In this document: positions 5,071-10,608 of the stretch, piece by piece
Numbering within the stretch: the stretch's first letter is position 1
Layout of the letters: every line of letters begins with the position of its first letter
NCBI GenBank assembly: GCA_000433635.1
Contig: HF997976.1
Span: 113,997 to 124,604 of the forward strand
Direction of reading: 5' to 3'
DNA: 10,608 nt
DNA from: Ruminococcus sp. CAG:254
Lineage (GTDB): Bacteria; Bacillota; Clostridia; Oscillospirales; Ruminococcaceae
Made by a program: the position numbers and the translations under genes
Notes under the pieces: model-generated
What the model was told of the DNA's origin: nothing
Seen by the model: the letters and a program-made list of their open reading frames with translations, nothing else
The model's database searches: none

Positions 5071-7941
5071 ATGTCATCATATATTCCTGTTATTGGTCTG
5101 GAGATTCATGCGGAACTGCTGACAAAATCAAAAGTATTCTGTACTTGTAGTGCAGAATTCGGCGGCAGCCCGAACTCCCGTTGCTGCCCAGTTTGTACAG
5201 GTATGCCGGGAACACTGCCAGTCATCAACCAGACCGCTGTACAGTATGCTGTAAAGGCTGGTTTTGCACTGGGCTGCAACATCAATAAATTTTCTGTATT
5301 TGACCGGAAAAACTATTTTTATCCGGACTTGCCGAAGGCTTATCAGATTTCTCAGTTGCAGCGTCCGCTGTGTATTGATGGTTTGGTAGAAATTGAAACA
5401 GAAAAAGGAAAGAAAAACATCCGAATCAACCGGATTCATCTGGAAGAAGATGCTGGTAAGCTGATTCATGATGATTTCAACGCTGTTTCTCTGGCAGACT
5501 ATAACCGTTGCGGTATTCCGCTGATTGAAATCGTAACAGAACCGGATATCGGCTCTGCGGAAGAAGCAAAGGCATTTGTAGAAAAAATTAGCCTGCTGCT
5601 GCAATATGCAGGAGTTTGTGACTGTAAGATGGAGCAGGGTTCTCTGCGTTGCGATGTCAACATTTCCATCATGAAGCCAGAGGATAAAGAACTGGGTACT
5701 CGTGCAGAAATCAAGAACCTGAACTCTCTGAAAGCAATCACCCGTGCCATTAACTATGAAATCAAGCGGCAATCTCGGTTGCTGGATGCTGGTAAGCGGG
5801 TCATTCAGGAAACACGTCGGTTCAACGATAACAAGGGCGAAACTACTTCTATGAGAAGCAAGGAAAACGCTCACGATTATCGGTACTTCCCAGAACCGGA
5901 TATCTTGCAGGTAAACTTTACCGATGAAATGCTTGATAACATCAAGAATATGTTACCGGAACTGCCGCATAAACGGTTGCAGCGGTATATTCATTCTTAT
6001 GGACTTTCCGAAGCAGATGCAAAAATCATTGTAAACCAGAAGCGAGTTTCTGATTTCTTTGAGGATGCTATGAAAACTTATGCTGCACCGAAGAGCCTTG
6101 CAAACTTCATCATCGGGGAATTGATGCGTCGAATCAATTTGGGCGAAGTTACCATGGAAACCTTGCCGTTCTCCGCTTCTGAATTTGCAAAGCTGGTAGA
6201 AATGGCAGATACCGAAAAGGTTTCTAAGAATGACGCAAAGAAAATTCTGCGTGCTATGGTAGAAACTGGAGAAGATGCAGAAAGCATTGCAAAGAAGCAA
6301 GGTATGCTGATTGTCAACGACCTTGCAAAGGCAAAAGAACAGATTGCAGCGATTCTCTCTGCAAATGAAACTGCAGTGGTTCAGTATCAGAACGGTGAAC
6401 AGAAGGTATTTGGTTTCCTGATGGGTCAGTGCACCAAGGCATTGCGTGGCATTTGTACACCAAAGGTGATCAAGGAAACACTGGAAACTGCTTTGAAACA
6501 GCCAGTTGCTGCAAAAGAAACGGTTGCAGAAGAAACAGCAGCAAAGACAGAAACTGCTCCGGAAGAAGTTGCATATACCGAATATCACAACGATGCCGCT
6601 TATCGTCCGACTGTAAAGGACAAGATTCTGCAAGTAGATGGCAATACATTGCTTCCAGAATTCGATTATGAAGCAGCAAGAAATCAGATTGGTGAAGAAA
6701 TCAGCTTAAAGGCTTGCGTGCATAAGATTCGTCAGATGAGCAGCTTTGCATTTATTATTCTGAGAACGGGTCGGTATCTCATGCAGGCAATCTATGACCC
6801 GTCTGTTTGTGCAGAAAAAATGGATGGCATTCGGGAAGGCAATTTTGTATCTGTAACGGGTGTTGTAAAGGAAAATGAAAAGGCTGTTGGCGGTCTGGAA
6901 TTGCAGTTGAAGCACTTGACCGTGATTTCTGCATCCAATGAAGAAGTTCCACTGAAAATTTTCAATCCGAAACTGGGCTGTTCTCTGGATATCAATCTGG
7001 ACAACCGTGCTGTTTCTCTGAGAAACGTGAATGAACGTGCTATCTTTAAGATTCAGGAAGGCGTTGCAAATGGTTTCCGGCAGTTTATGCTTTCTCAGGG
7101 CTTTACGGAAATTCACACCCCGAAGATTGTTGCACAGGGTGCAGAAGGCGGTGCAAATATCTTCCATCTGGAATATTTTGACAAGCCAGCGTTCTTGAAC
7201 CAGTCACCACAGTTCTACAAGCAGACTGCTGTTGCATTCTTTGACCGGGTATTCGAAATTGCTCCGGTTTACCGTGCAGAAAAGCACGCAACCTCCAGAC
7301 ATATCAATGAATACATTGGTCTGGACTTTGAAATGGGCTACATTGACAGCATGTATGATGTTATGGCAATGGAAACTGCAACCATTCGCTATATCTTCTC
7401 TTACTTGCAGGAACACTATGCACATGAACTGGAAATGCTGCACGCAGATGTTCCGGTTGTCAAGGAAATTCCGTGTGTTACCCTCTTGGAAGCAAAAGAA
7501 ATCCTCGGAAACAAGGGCTCTAAGAATAAGCTCGACCTCGAACCGGAAGATGAAGTTGCTCTTTGTGAATATGCAAAGAAAACATTTGACAGTGATTTCA
7601 TCTTTGTTACCCACTTCCCTTCTTCGAAACCGCCGTTCTATGCAATGAATTCTAAGGAAGATCCGAGATTGGCTTATAAGTTTGACTTGCTGTTCCGTGG
7701 ACTGGAAATCACCAGTGGTGGTCAGAGAATCCACAACTATCAGGAACAGGTAGACAAGATAATTGCACAGGGCTTGAATCCGGATGATTTCCATTATTAT
7801 CTGGAGGCACATAAGTATGGACTGCCGCCGCATGGTGGTCTTGGAATTGGTCTGGAACGGTTTGTCATGAAGCTGCTGGGTCTGTCCAACGTGCGTCAGG
7901 CAAGTATGTTCCCGAGAGATATCAACCGTCTGCTTCCATAA
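5071..7941 (+). CDS. GatB fused to archaeal-type aspartyl-tRNA synthetase (bifunctional)
   Basis: One uninterrupted 956-codon frame encodes two complete proteins. Residues 1 to about 475 are full-length GatB: IPVIGLEIHAEL, a cysteine-rich zinc-site-like segment (Cys24, 26, 39, 42), YFYPDLPKAYQIS, LEEDAGK, IPLIEIVTEPDI, the DYRYFPEPD motif (269-277) and the C-terminal YqeY-like tail ending near 475. About 476-512 is an Ala/Glu/Thr-rich linker. About 513-956 is a class IIb AspRS of the short archaeal/eukaryotic type: an OB-fold anticodon domain (about 541-625), motif 1 around IHTPKI (681-686), motif 2 with Arg735 in APVYRAEKH, FRGLEITSGGQR (875-886) and motif 3 with Arg930 in GIGLERF. The GGQR signature marks AspRS rather than AsnRS. 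The start ATG has AGGAGG 12 bases upstream. No internal ribosome binding site or start is evident near the junction. Predicted role: charge tRNA(Asn) with Asp, then amidate it with GatA and GatC. Confidence 0.95.
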   Translation: MSSYIPVIGLEIHAELLTKSKVFCTCSAEFGGSPNSRCCPVCTGMPGTLPVINQTAVQYAVKAGFALGCNINKFSVFDRKNYFYPDLPKAYQISQLQRPLCIDGLVEIETEKGKKNIRINRIHLEEDAGKLIHDDFNAVSLADYNRCGIPLIEIVTEPDIGSAEEAKAFVEKISLLLQYAGVCDCKMEQGSLRCDVNISIMKPEDKELGTRAEIKNLNSLKAITRAINYEIKRQSRLLDAGKRVIQETRRFNDNKGETTSMRSKENAHDYRYFPEPDILQVNFTDEMLDNIKNMLPELPHKRLQRYIHSYGLSEADAKIIVNQKRVSDFFEDAMKTYAAPKSLANFIIGELMRRINLGEVTMETLPFSASEFAKLVEMADTEKVSKNDAKKILRAMVETGEDAESIAKKQGMLIVNDLAKAKEQIAAILSANETAVVQYQNGEQKVFGFLMGQCTKALRGICTPKVIKETLETALKQPVAAKETVAEETAAKTETAPEEVAYTEYHNDAAYRPTVKDKILQVDGNTLLPEFDYEAARNQIGEEISLKACVHKIRQMSSFAFIILRTGRYLMQAIYDPSVCAEKMDGIREGNFVSVTGVVKENEKAVGGLELQLKHLTVISASNEEVPLKIFNPKLGCSLDINLDNRAVSLRNVNERAIFKIQEGVANGFRQFMLSQGFTEIHTPKIVAQGAEGGANIFHLEYFDKPAFLNQSPQFYKQTAVAFFDRVFEIAPVYRAEKHATSRHINEYIGLDFEMGYIDSMYDVMAMETATIRYIFSYLQEHYAHELEMLHADVPVVKEIPCVTLLEAKEILGNKGSKNKLDLEPEDEVALCEYAKKTFDSDFIFVTHFPSSKPPFYAMNSKEDPRLAYKFDLLFRGLEITSGGQRIHNYQEQVDKIIAQGLNPDDFHYYLEAHKYGLPPHGGLGIGLERFVMKLLGLSNVRQASMFPRDINRLLP

Positions 7942-7993
7942 TCTTTTTCATACGAATCCGACTGTTTTTTCTCATTTGCGAGGGATCAGAATC

Positions 7994-8674
7994 ATGGATG
8001 ACAAAGAATTTTATTTAGATGCCATAAAAGGCATTGTACCAGAACAAAAAGAAGTACAGTTGCAGAACGTGTTCTATTCTTTTTTGGAAATTGAACACTT
8101 GTATGATTCTGCAATCAATGTTGTAAAAACGCAGCTTAATATTTTGAATAACGAATTTAATATGCGTTTTCAGAGAAATCCGATTCATAGTATTGAAAGC
8201 CGTATCAAAACCCCACAGAGCATTATCGGGAAACTGCAAAGAAAAGGCTTTGCAGTTTCTCCCGAATCTGCACGGGAACATTTGCAGGATATTGCAGGCG
8301 TGCGTGTCATTTGCTGTTATATTGATGATATTTATGCACTGGCGGATTTGCTGACTGTTCATAAAGATTTTCATCTGGTAAAGACTAAGGACTATATCAA
8401 AAATCCAAAGCCAAATGGATACCGCAGCTTTCATATGATTATTGAAGTCCCGATTTATACTTCTACTGGCAAGCAAATTGCTCCGGTAGAAATTCAAATT
8501 CGTACCATTGCAATGGATTTTTGGGCAAGTTTGGAGCATCAGTTGCATTATAAATCCATTGGAAATGCCACTGCTTCCAGTTCCTTGACCGGTGAATTAA
8601 AGCACTGTGCAGAAACCATTGCATCAATTGATTTGAAAATGCAGGAAATGTTCAATCAAATCAATAATCTTTGA
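7994..8674 (+). CDS. Small alarmone synthetase (RelA/SpoT-domain GTP pyrophosphokinase)
   Basis: The 226-residue protein is a single-domain (p)ppGpp synthetase of the RelQ/YjbM/YwaC group, transferring pyrophosphate from ATP to GDP or GTP. Visible synthetase motifs are SRIKTPQSIIGKLQRKG (69-85), DIAGVRVICCYIDDIY (99-114, Asp99 a probable metal ligand), DYIKNPKPNGYRSFH (133-147) and VEIQIRT with Glu166, followed by MDFWASLEHQLHYK. There is no HD hydrolase domain and no TGS or ACT regulatory domain. An in-frame TTG exists at 7976, but an AGGG ribosome binding site (7981-7984) lies 9 bases before the ATG at 7994, which was chosen. The gene begins 52 bases after gatB/aspS with no terminator or promoter seen between them, so it is probably co-transcribed. 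Whether it resembles RelQ or RelP more closely cannot be settled by eye. Confidence 0.92.
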   Translation: MDDKEFYLDAIKGIVPEQKEVQLQNVFYSFLEIEHLYDSAINVVKTQLNILNNEFNMRFQRNPIHSIESRIKTPQSIIGKLQRKGFAVSPESAREHLQDIAGVRVICCYIDDIYALADLLTVHKDFHLVKTKDYIKNPKPNGYRSFHMIIEVPIYTSTGKQIAPVEIQIRTIAMDFWASLEHQLHYKSIGNATASSSLTGELKHCAETIASIDLKMQEMFNQINNL

Positions 8675-8753
8675 ATGTGTAAAGACATGGTACATTTTTA
8701 CAAAATCAAAATGCCTGCTTTCTAGCAATTTTCACAAAGTTGAACGAGAATTC

Positions 8754-8782
8754 TTGACATCTCATTTTTGATGTGGTATCAT
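8754..8782 (+). promoter_or_regulatory. Sigma-A-type promoter upstream of the carD-like gene
   Basis: TTGACA (-35, 8754-8759, perfect consensus), a 17-base spacer and TATCAT (-10, 8777-8782) are present, with TG one base before the -10. Transcription should start near 8789. The resulting RNA runs into the hairpin at 8811-8849 before reaching the gene. Confidence 0.78.
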
Positions 8783-8810
8783 AGAATTATATCAGGAATG
8801 TCGTGTTGCG

Positions 8811-8849
8811 AAAAGCGTAAATCCGTACAAAATGGATTTACGCTTTTTT
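8811..8849 (+). terminator. Intrinsic terminator inside the carD leader
   Basis: A perfect stem GCGTAAATCC (8815-8824) / GGATTTACGC (8834-8843) with a 9-base loop is followed by six T residues. The flanking AAAA and TTTT can extend pairing to 14 base pairs. It lies downstream of the promoter at 8754-8782 and upstream of the carD ATG at 8876. It could end read-through from the gat operon, attenuate carD, or define a roughly 60-base leader RNA. No promoter fits between it and the gene. Confidence 0.75.
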
Positions 8850-8875
8850 GCGTTAGTACCAAGGAGGTGCGGTAA

Positions 8876-9358
8876 ATGGAATACCCGATTCATAGTGTTG
8901 TTATGCATATTACAACTGGCGTATGCCGAATTCAGGACATCCAAGAAAAACAATTCACCGAAGACCAACATCAGAAATATTATGTGTTGCAGCCGATTTT
9001 TGAAAAAGGCACAACGCTATTCGTTCCGATTGAAAATGACCCTGTTCGGATTCGACCATTGTTGACAAAAGAAGCCATTACAGAACTGTTGCATGAATTA
9101 TCCGCACAAGAAGATGAACCATGGATTCACAATCAACATCAGCGAACTGCACATTTTAAAACCATTTTGAAAAATGGCAATGAACAGGAAATCTTATCTA
9201 TGCTGCATATGATGCAAAAACATCGGAAATTACCAATCGTAGAAGAACGAATGCGACAGACAGCCAAAAAGTTAGTAGAGCAGGAATTTTCCTATGTGTT
9301 GGGAATGAAACCGGAAACTGTTCCAGCTTGGATTCGTGCACAGCTTCAACAGGGATAA
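8876..9358 (+). CDS. CarD-family (CarD/CdnL/TRCF-like) transcription regulator
   Basis: The 160-residue protein has the layout of short CarD/CdnL proteins. An N-terminal RNA-polymerase-interacting domain begins VVMHITTGVCRIQDI (8-22), continues with YYVLQPIFEKGTTLFVPI (35-52) and ends RIRPLLTKEE-like (58-66). A helical C-terminal domain follows (about 65-160). In characterised homologues the N-terminal domain binds the RNA polymerase beta subunit and the C-terminal domain contacts promoter DNA to stabilise open complexes; neither activity is shown here. The start ATG at 8876 has a strong AAGGAGG site (8861-8867). The gene has its own promoter but is preceded by an intrinsic terminator, so its level probably depends on read-through. 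It could also be one of several paralogues, which clostridia often carry. Confidence 0.88.
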   Translation: MEYPIHSVVMHITTGVCRIQDIQEKQFTEDQHQKYYVLQPIFEKGTTLFVPIENDPVRIRPLLTKEAITELLHELSAQEDEPWIHNQHQRTAHFKTILKNGNEQEILSMLHMMQKHRKLPIVEERMRQTAKKLVEQEFSYVLGMKPETVPAWIRAQLQQG

Positions 9359-9422
9359 ACAGATATTTTGCACAAATTTTGATGCTTCTTTATTGCAACT
9401 TGCATAAAAATAAAAAAGCACA

Positions 9423-9451
9423 TTGACAATGGTCGTTTTTTATGGTAAACT
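9423..9451 (+). promoter_or_regulatory. Sigma-A-type promoter for the T-box/trpB2 unit
   Basis: TTGACA (9423-9428), a 17-base spacer and TAAACT (9446-9451) are present, with TG one base before the -10. Transcription would start near 9458, just before the conserved beginning of the T-box leader. The 60 bases between carD and this promoter hold only AT-rich sequence with no convincing terminator. Confidence 0.75.
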
Positions 9452-9457
9452 AATCAG

Positions 9458-9754
9458 TAGAAACCGCAGATAACGTGTAAGTACGATTTTCAAGGTTGCC
9501 ACAGAGAGTTGCAGATGGTGGAAATGCAATGCAAACGGAAAATGGGAATGGACGTTGGAGGGCAATCCGAATCATTGAAAAATGTAGTAGGTGCGACGGG
9601 GTAGCTTTCGTCATCAAGCTAGAGTGGATACAGAATACTGTATCAAGCAGGGTGGTACCGCAGAAGAATCGAATGGTAATCGTCTTTTGTCCCGGCAACT
9701 TTTTATTCAAAAAGCGGCTGGTATGCAAAAGACGATTTTTGTTTGCCGCTTTTC
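9458..9754 (+). ncRNA. T-box riboswitch leader, probable tryptophan (UGG) specifier
   Basis: T-box leaders sense uncharged tRNA by pairing a specifier codon with the anticodon and the tRNA 3' end with a bulge, which favours an antiterminator. Here stem I carries AGAGAG followed by a TTGCA (9509-9513)/TGCAA (9525-9529) hairpin with a GATGGTGGAAA loop. The specifier loop is bounded by helices AACGT (9472-9476)/ACGTT (9552-9556) and ATTTTC/GAAAAT (9538-9543). It holds AGTA on the 5' side and GAA-TGG-A on the 3' side, so the specifier is most likely TGG at 9549-9551. Stem III is GATACAG (9627-9633)/CTGTATC (9638-9644). The T-box AGGGTGGTACCGC is at 9649-9661. The specifier reading agrees with the tryptophan-related gene downstream. 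Confidence 0.93.
9678..9740 (+). terminator. T-box terminator, mutually exclusive with the antiterminator
   Basis: The arms AATCGTCTTTTG (9678-9689) and CAAAAGACGATT (9726-9737) form a perfect 12-base-pair stem ending in a T run (9736-9740). The 5' arm shares CTTTTG with the antiterminator: GGG (9650-9652) and GCAGAAG (9660-9666) can instead pair with CTTTTGT and CCC (9684-9693), leaving the TGGTACC bulge for the tRNA end. The loop contains a small CTTTTT/AAAAAG hairpin (9699-9714). Confidence 0.85.
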
Positions 9755-9774
9755 TATGAAAGGAGTATTTTGTA

Positions 9775-10608
9775 ATGTCAAAAGAAATCCCATACAAAAT
9801 TTATCTGGAAGAATCCGAAATGCCGAAACAGTGGTACAATGTACGTGCTGATATGAAGAAAAAGCCTGCTCCGCTGTTGAATCTGGCAACCAAACAGCCA
9901 GTTACCGCAGAAGAGTTGGAAGCTGTTTTCTGCAAGGAACTCGTAAAGCAGGAATTAGATGACACAACTGCATATATTGATATTCCGCAGGAAATCTTGA
10001 ATTTCTACCGGATGTATCGTCCATCTCCGCTGGTTCGTGCATACTGCTTGGAAAAGAAGCTGGGTACACCGGCAAAGATTTATTATAAGTTTGAAGGAAA
10101 CAATACCAGCGGTAGCCACAAGCTGAATTCTGCAATTGCACAGGCTTACTATGCAAAGCAGCAGGGTTTGAAGGGTGTTACCACAGAAACCGGTGCTGGT
10201 CAATGGGGTACTGCACTTTCTATGGCTTGTGCATATCTGGGACTGGATTGTCAGGTATTCATGGTAAAGGTTTCTTATGAACAGAAGCCATTCCGCCGGG
10301 AAGTTATGCGGACATATGGGGCAAATGTAACCCCTTCCCCATCTACAAAGACCGCAGTCGGCAGAAAAATCCTGGAAGAATTCCCAGGTACAAACGGTAG
10401 CCTTGGCTGTGCCATTTCAGAAGCAGTAGAAGCAGCAACCACACAAGAAGGTTATCGCTATGTGCTGGGTTCTGTATTGTCGCAGGTATTGCTGCATCAG
10501 TCTGTTATTGGATTGGAAACCAAAACAGCAATGGATAAGTACGGCATTCATCCGGATATTATCATTGGCTGTGCTGGCGGCGGCTCTAACTTGGGCGGTT
10601 TGATTTCT
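9775..10608 (+). CDS. Tryptophan synthase beta chain, TrpB2 (TrpB-like) type, 3' end cut
   Basis: TrpB joins indole and serine to make tryptophan with PLP. The 278 codons present, of about 450 expected, match the TrpB2 branch. It has the extended N-terminus, IDIPQEILNFYRMYRPSPLVRA (68-89), the PLP lysine K116 in SGSHKLNSAIAQAYY, Glu138 in TETGAGQWG, KVSYEQKPFRR (165-175), SPSTKTAVGR and the phosphate-binding GGGSN (268-272). TrpB2 proteins generally lack tight partnership with TrpA, and some can act as stand-alone indole-using synthases. The start ATG at 9775 is preceded by AAAGGAG (9759-9765). The upstream T-box ties expression to uncharged tRNA, probably tRNA(Trp), supporting a true tryptophan role rather than serine deamination. 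Whether trpA or other trp genes follow is outside the window. Confidence 0.94.
   Translation, partial: MSKEIPYKIYLEESEMPKQWYNVRADMKKKPAPLLNLATKQPVTAEELEAVFCKELVKQELDDTTAYIDIPQEILNFYRMYRPSPLVRAYCLEKKLGTPAKIYYKFEGNNTSGSHKLNSAIAQAYYAKQQGLKGVTTETGAGQWGTALSMACAYLGLDCQVFMVKVSYEQKPFRREVMRTYGANVTPSPSTKTAVGRKILEEFPGTNGSLGCAISEAVEAATTQEGYRYVLGSVLSQVLLHQSVIGLETKTAMDKYGIHPDIIIGCAGGGSNLGGLIS

Noticed and set aside
6480..6620. The GatB-AspRS join as a sequencing or assembly error
   Set aside because: The frame is open through a low-complexity linker with the same codon style as both halves, and neither half is truncated. An error that merges two genes would normally leave remnants of a stop or ribosome binding site. 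Reads would still settle it.
6610..7941. The synthetase half being asparaginyl-tRNA synthetase
   Set aside because: It has the AspRS signature FRGLEITSGGQR rather than the AsnRS-type GGS..R motif, and pairing with GatCAB makes sense for AspRS, not AsnRS.
7976..7993. A TTG start for the alarmone synthetase
   Set aside because: It has no ribosome binding site of its own, whereas AGGG at 7981-7984 is correctly spaced for the ATG at 7994.
8675..8753. A terminator directly after the alarmone synthetase gene
   Set aside because: Only weak AT-rich pairing (GTAAA/TTTAC) without a proper T run is visible; the first convincing terminator is at 8811-8849.
9359..9422. A terminator after the carD-like gene
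   Set aside because: A possible GCTT...AAGC stem is imperfect, AT-rich and lacks a following T run.
9591..9851. Short plus-strand open frames within and after the T-box (for example 9496-9759 and 9591-9851)
   Set aside because: They cross the conserved T-box and terminator elements, show no ribosome binding sites and no protein similarity, and run into trpB2 in another frame.

Overview
The window looks like ordinary chromosome from a low-to-medium GC Gram-positive bacterium, most likely a gut-type clostridium near the Ruminococcaceae/Oscillospiraceae. The placement is inferred from LL-diaminopimelate aminotransferase (DapL), a gatCAB operon with an archaeal-type aspartyl-tRNA synthetase, a UPF0237/UPF0210 gene pair, a short CarD-family protein, a T-box riboswitch and strong AGGAGG-type ribosome binding sites. 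No mobile element, CRISPR array, tRNA or rRNA was seen.

Layout. Positions 1-3035 (minus strand) form a tight operon read from right to left: dapF, dapL, an ACT-domain protein (UPF0237) and a UPF0210/PFL-like protein cut by the left edge. It makes meso-diaminopimelate for lysine and peptidoglycan and ends with two conserved genes of unknown role. Positions 3036-3272 are a divergent control region with one good sigma-A-type promoter for each direction. Positions 3273-8674 (plus strand) hold gatC, gatA, a single 956-codon gene joining GatB to a complete archaeal-type AspRS, and a small alarmone synthetase. Positions 8754-9358 hold a promoter, a leader ending in an intrinsic terminator, and a carD-like gene that must be transcribed through that terminator. 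Positions 9423-9754 hold a promoter and a complete T-box leader with a probable UGG (Trp) specifier. It controls a TrpB2-type tryptophan synthase beta chain (9775 to the right edge, cut).

How it fits together. Aspartate is a common thread. It is the precursor of diaminopimelate on the left. On the right it is the amino acid that the fused enzyme would charge onto tRNA(Asn) and then amidate to Asn-tRNA(Asn) with GatA and GatC. The small alarmone synthetase and the Trp T-box add amino-acid-supply sensing. The most notable item is the GatB-AspRS fusion: it places the misacylating synthetase and the tRNA-binding amidotransferase subunit in one chain, in effect a covalent transamidosome. Secondary points are an SD-hairpin-start arrangement before gatA, the terminator in the carD leader, and a T-box-controlled TrpB2 that suggests indole-to-tryptophan salvage.
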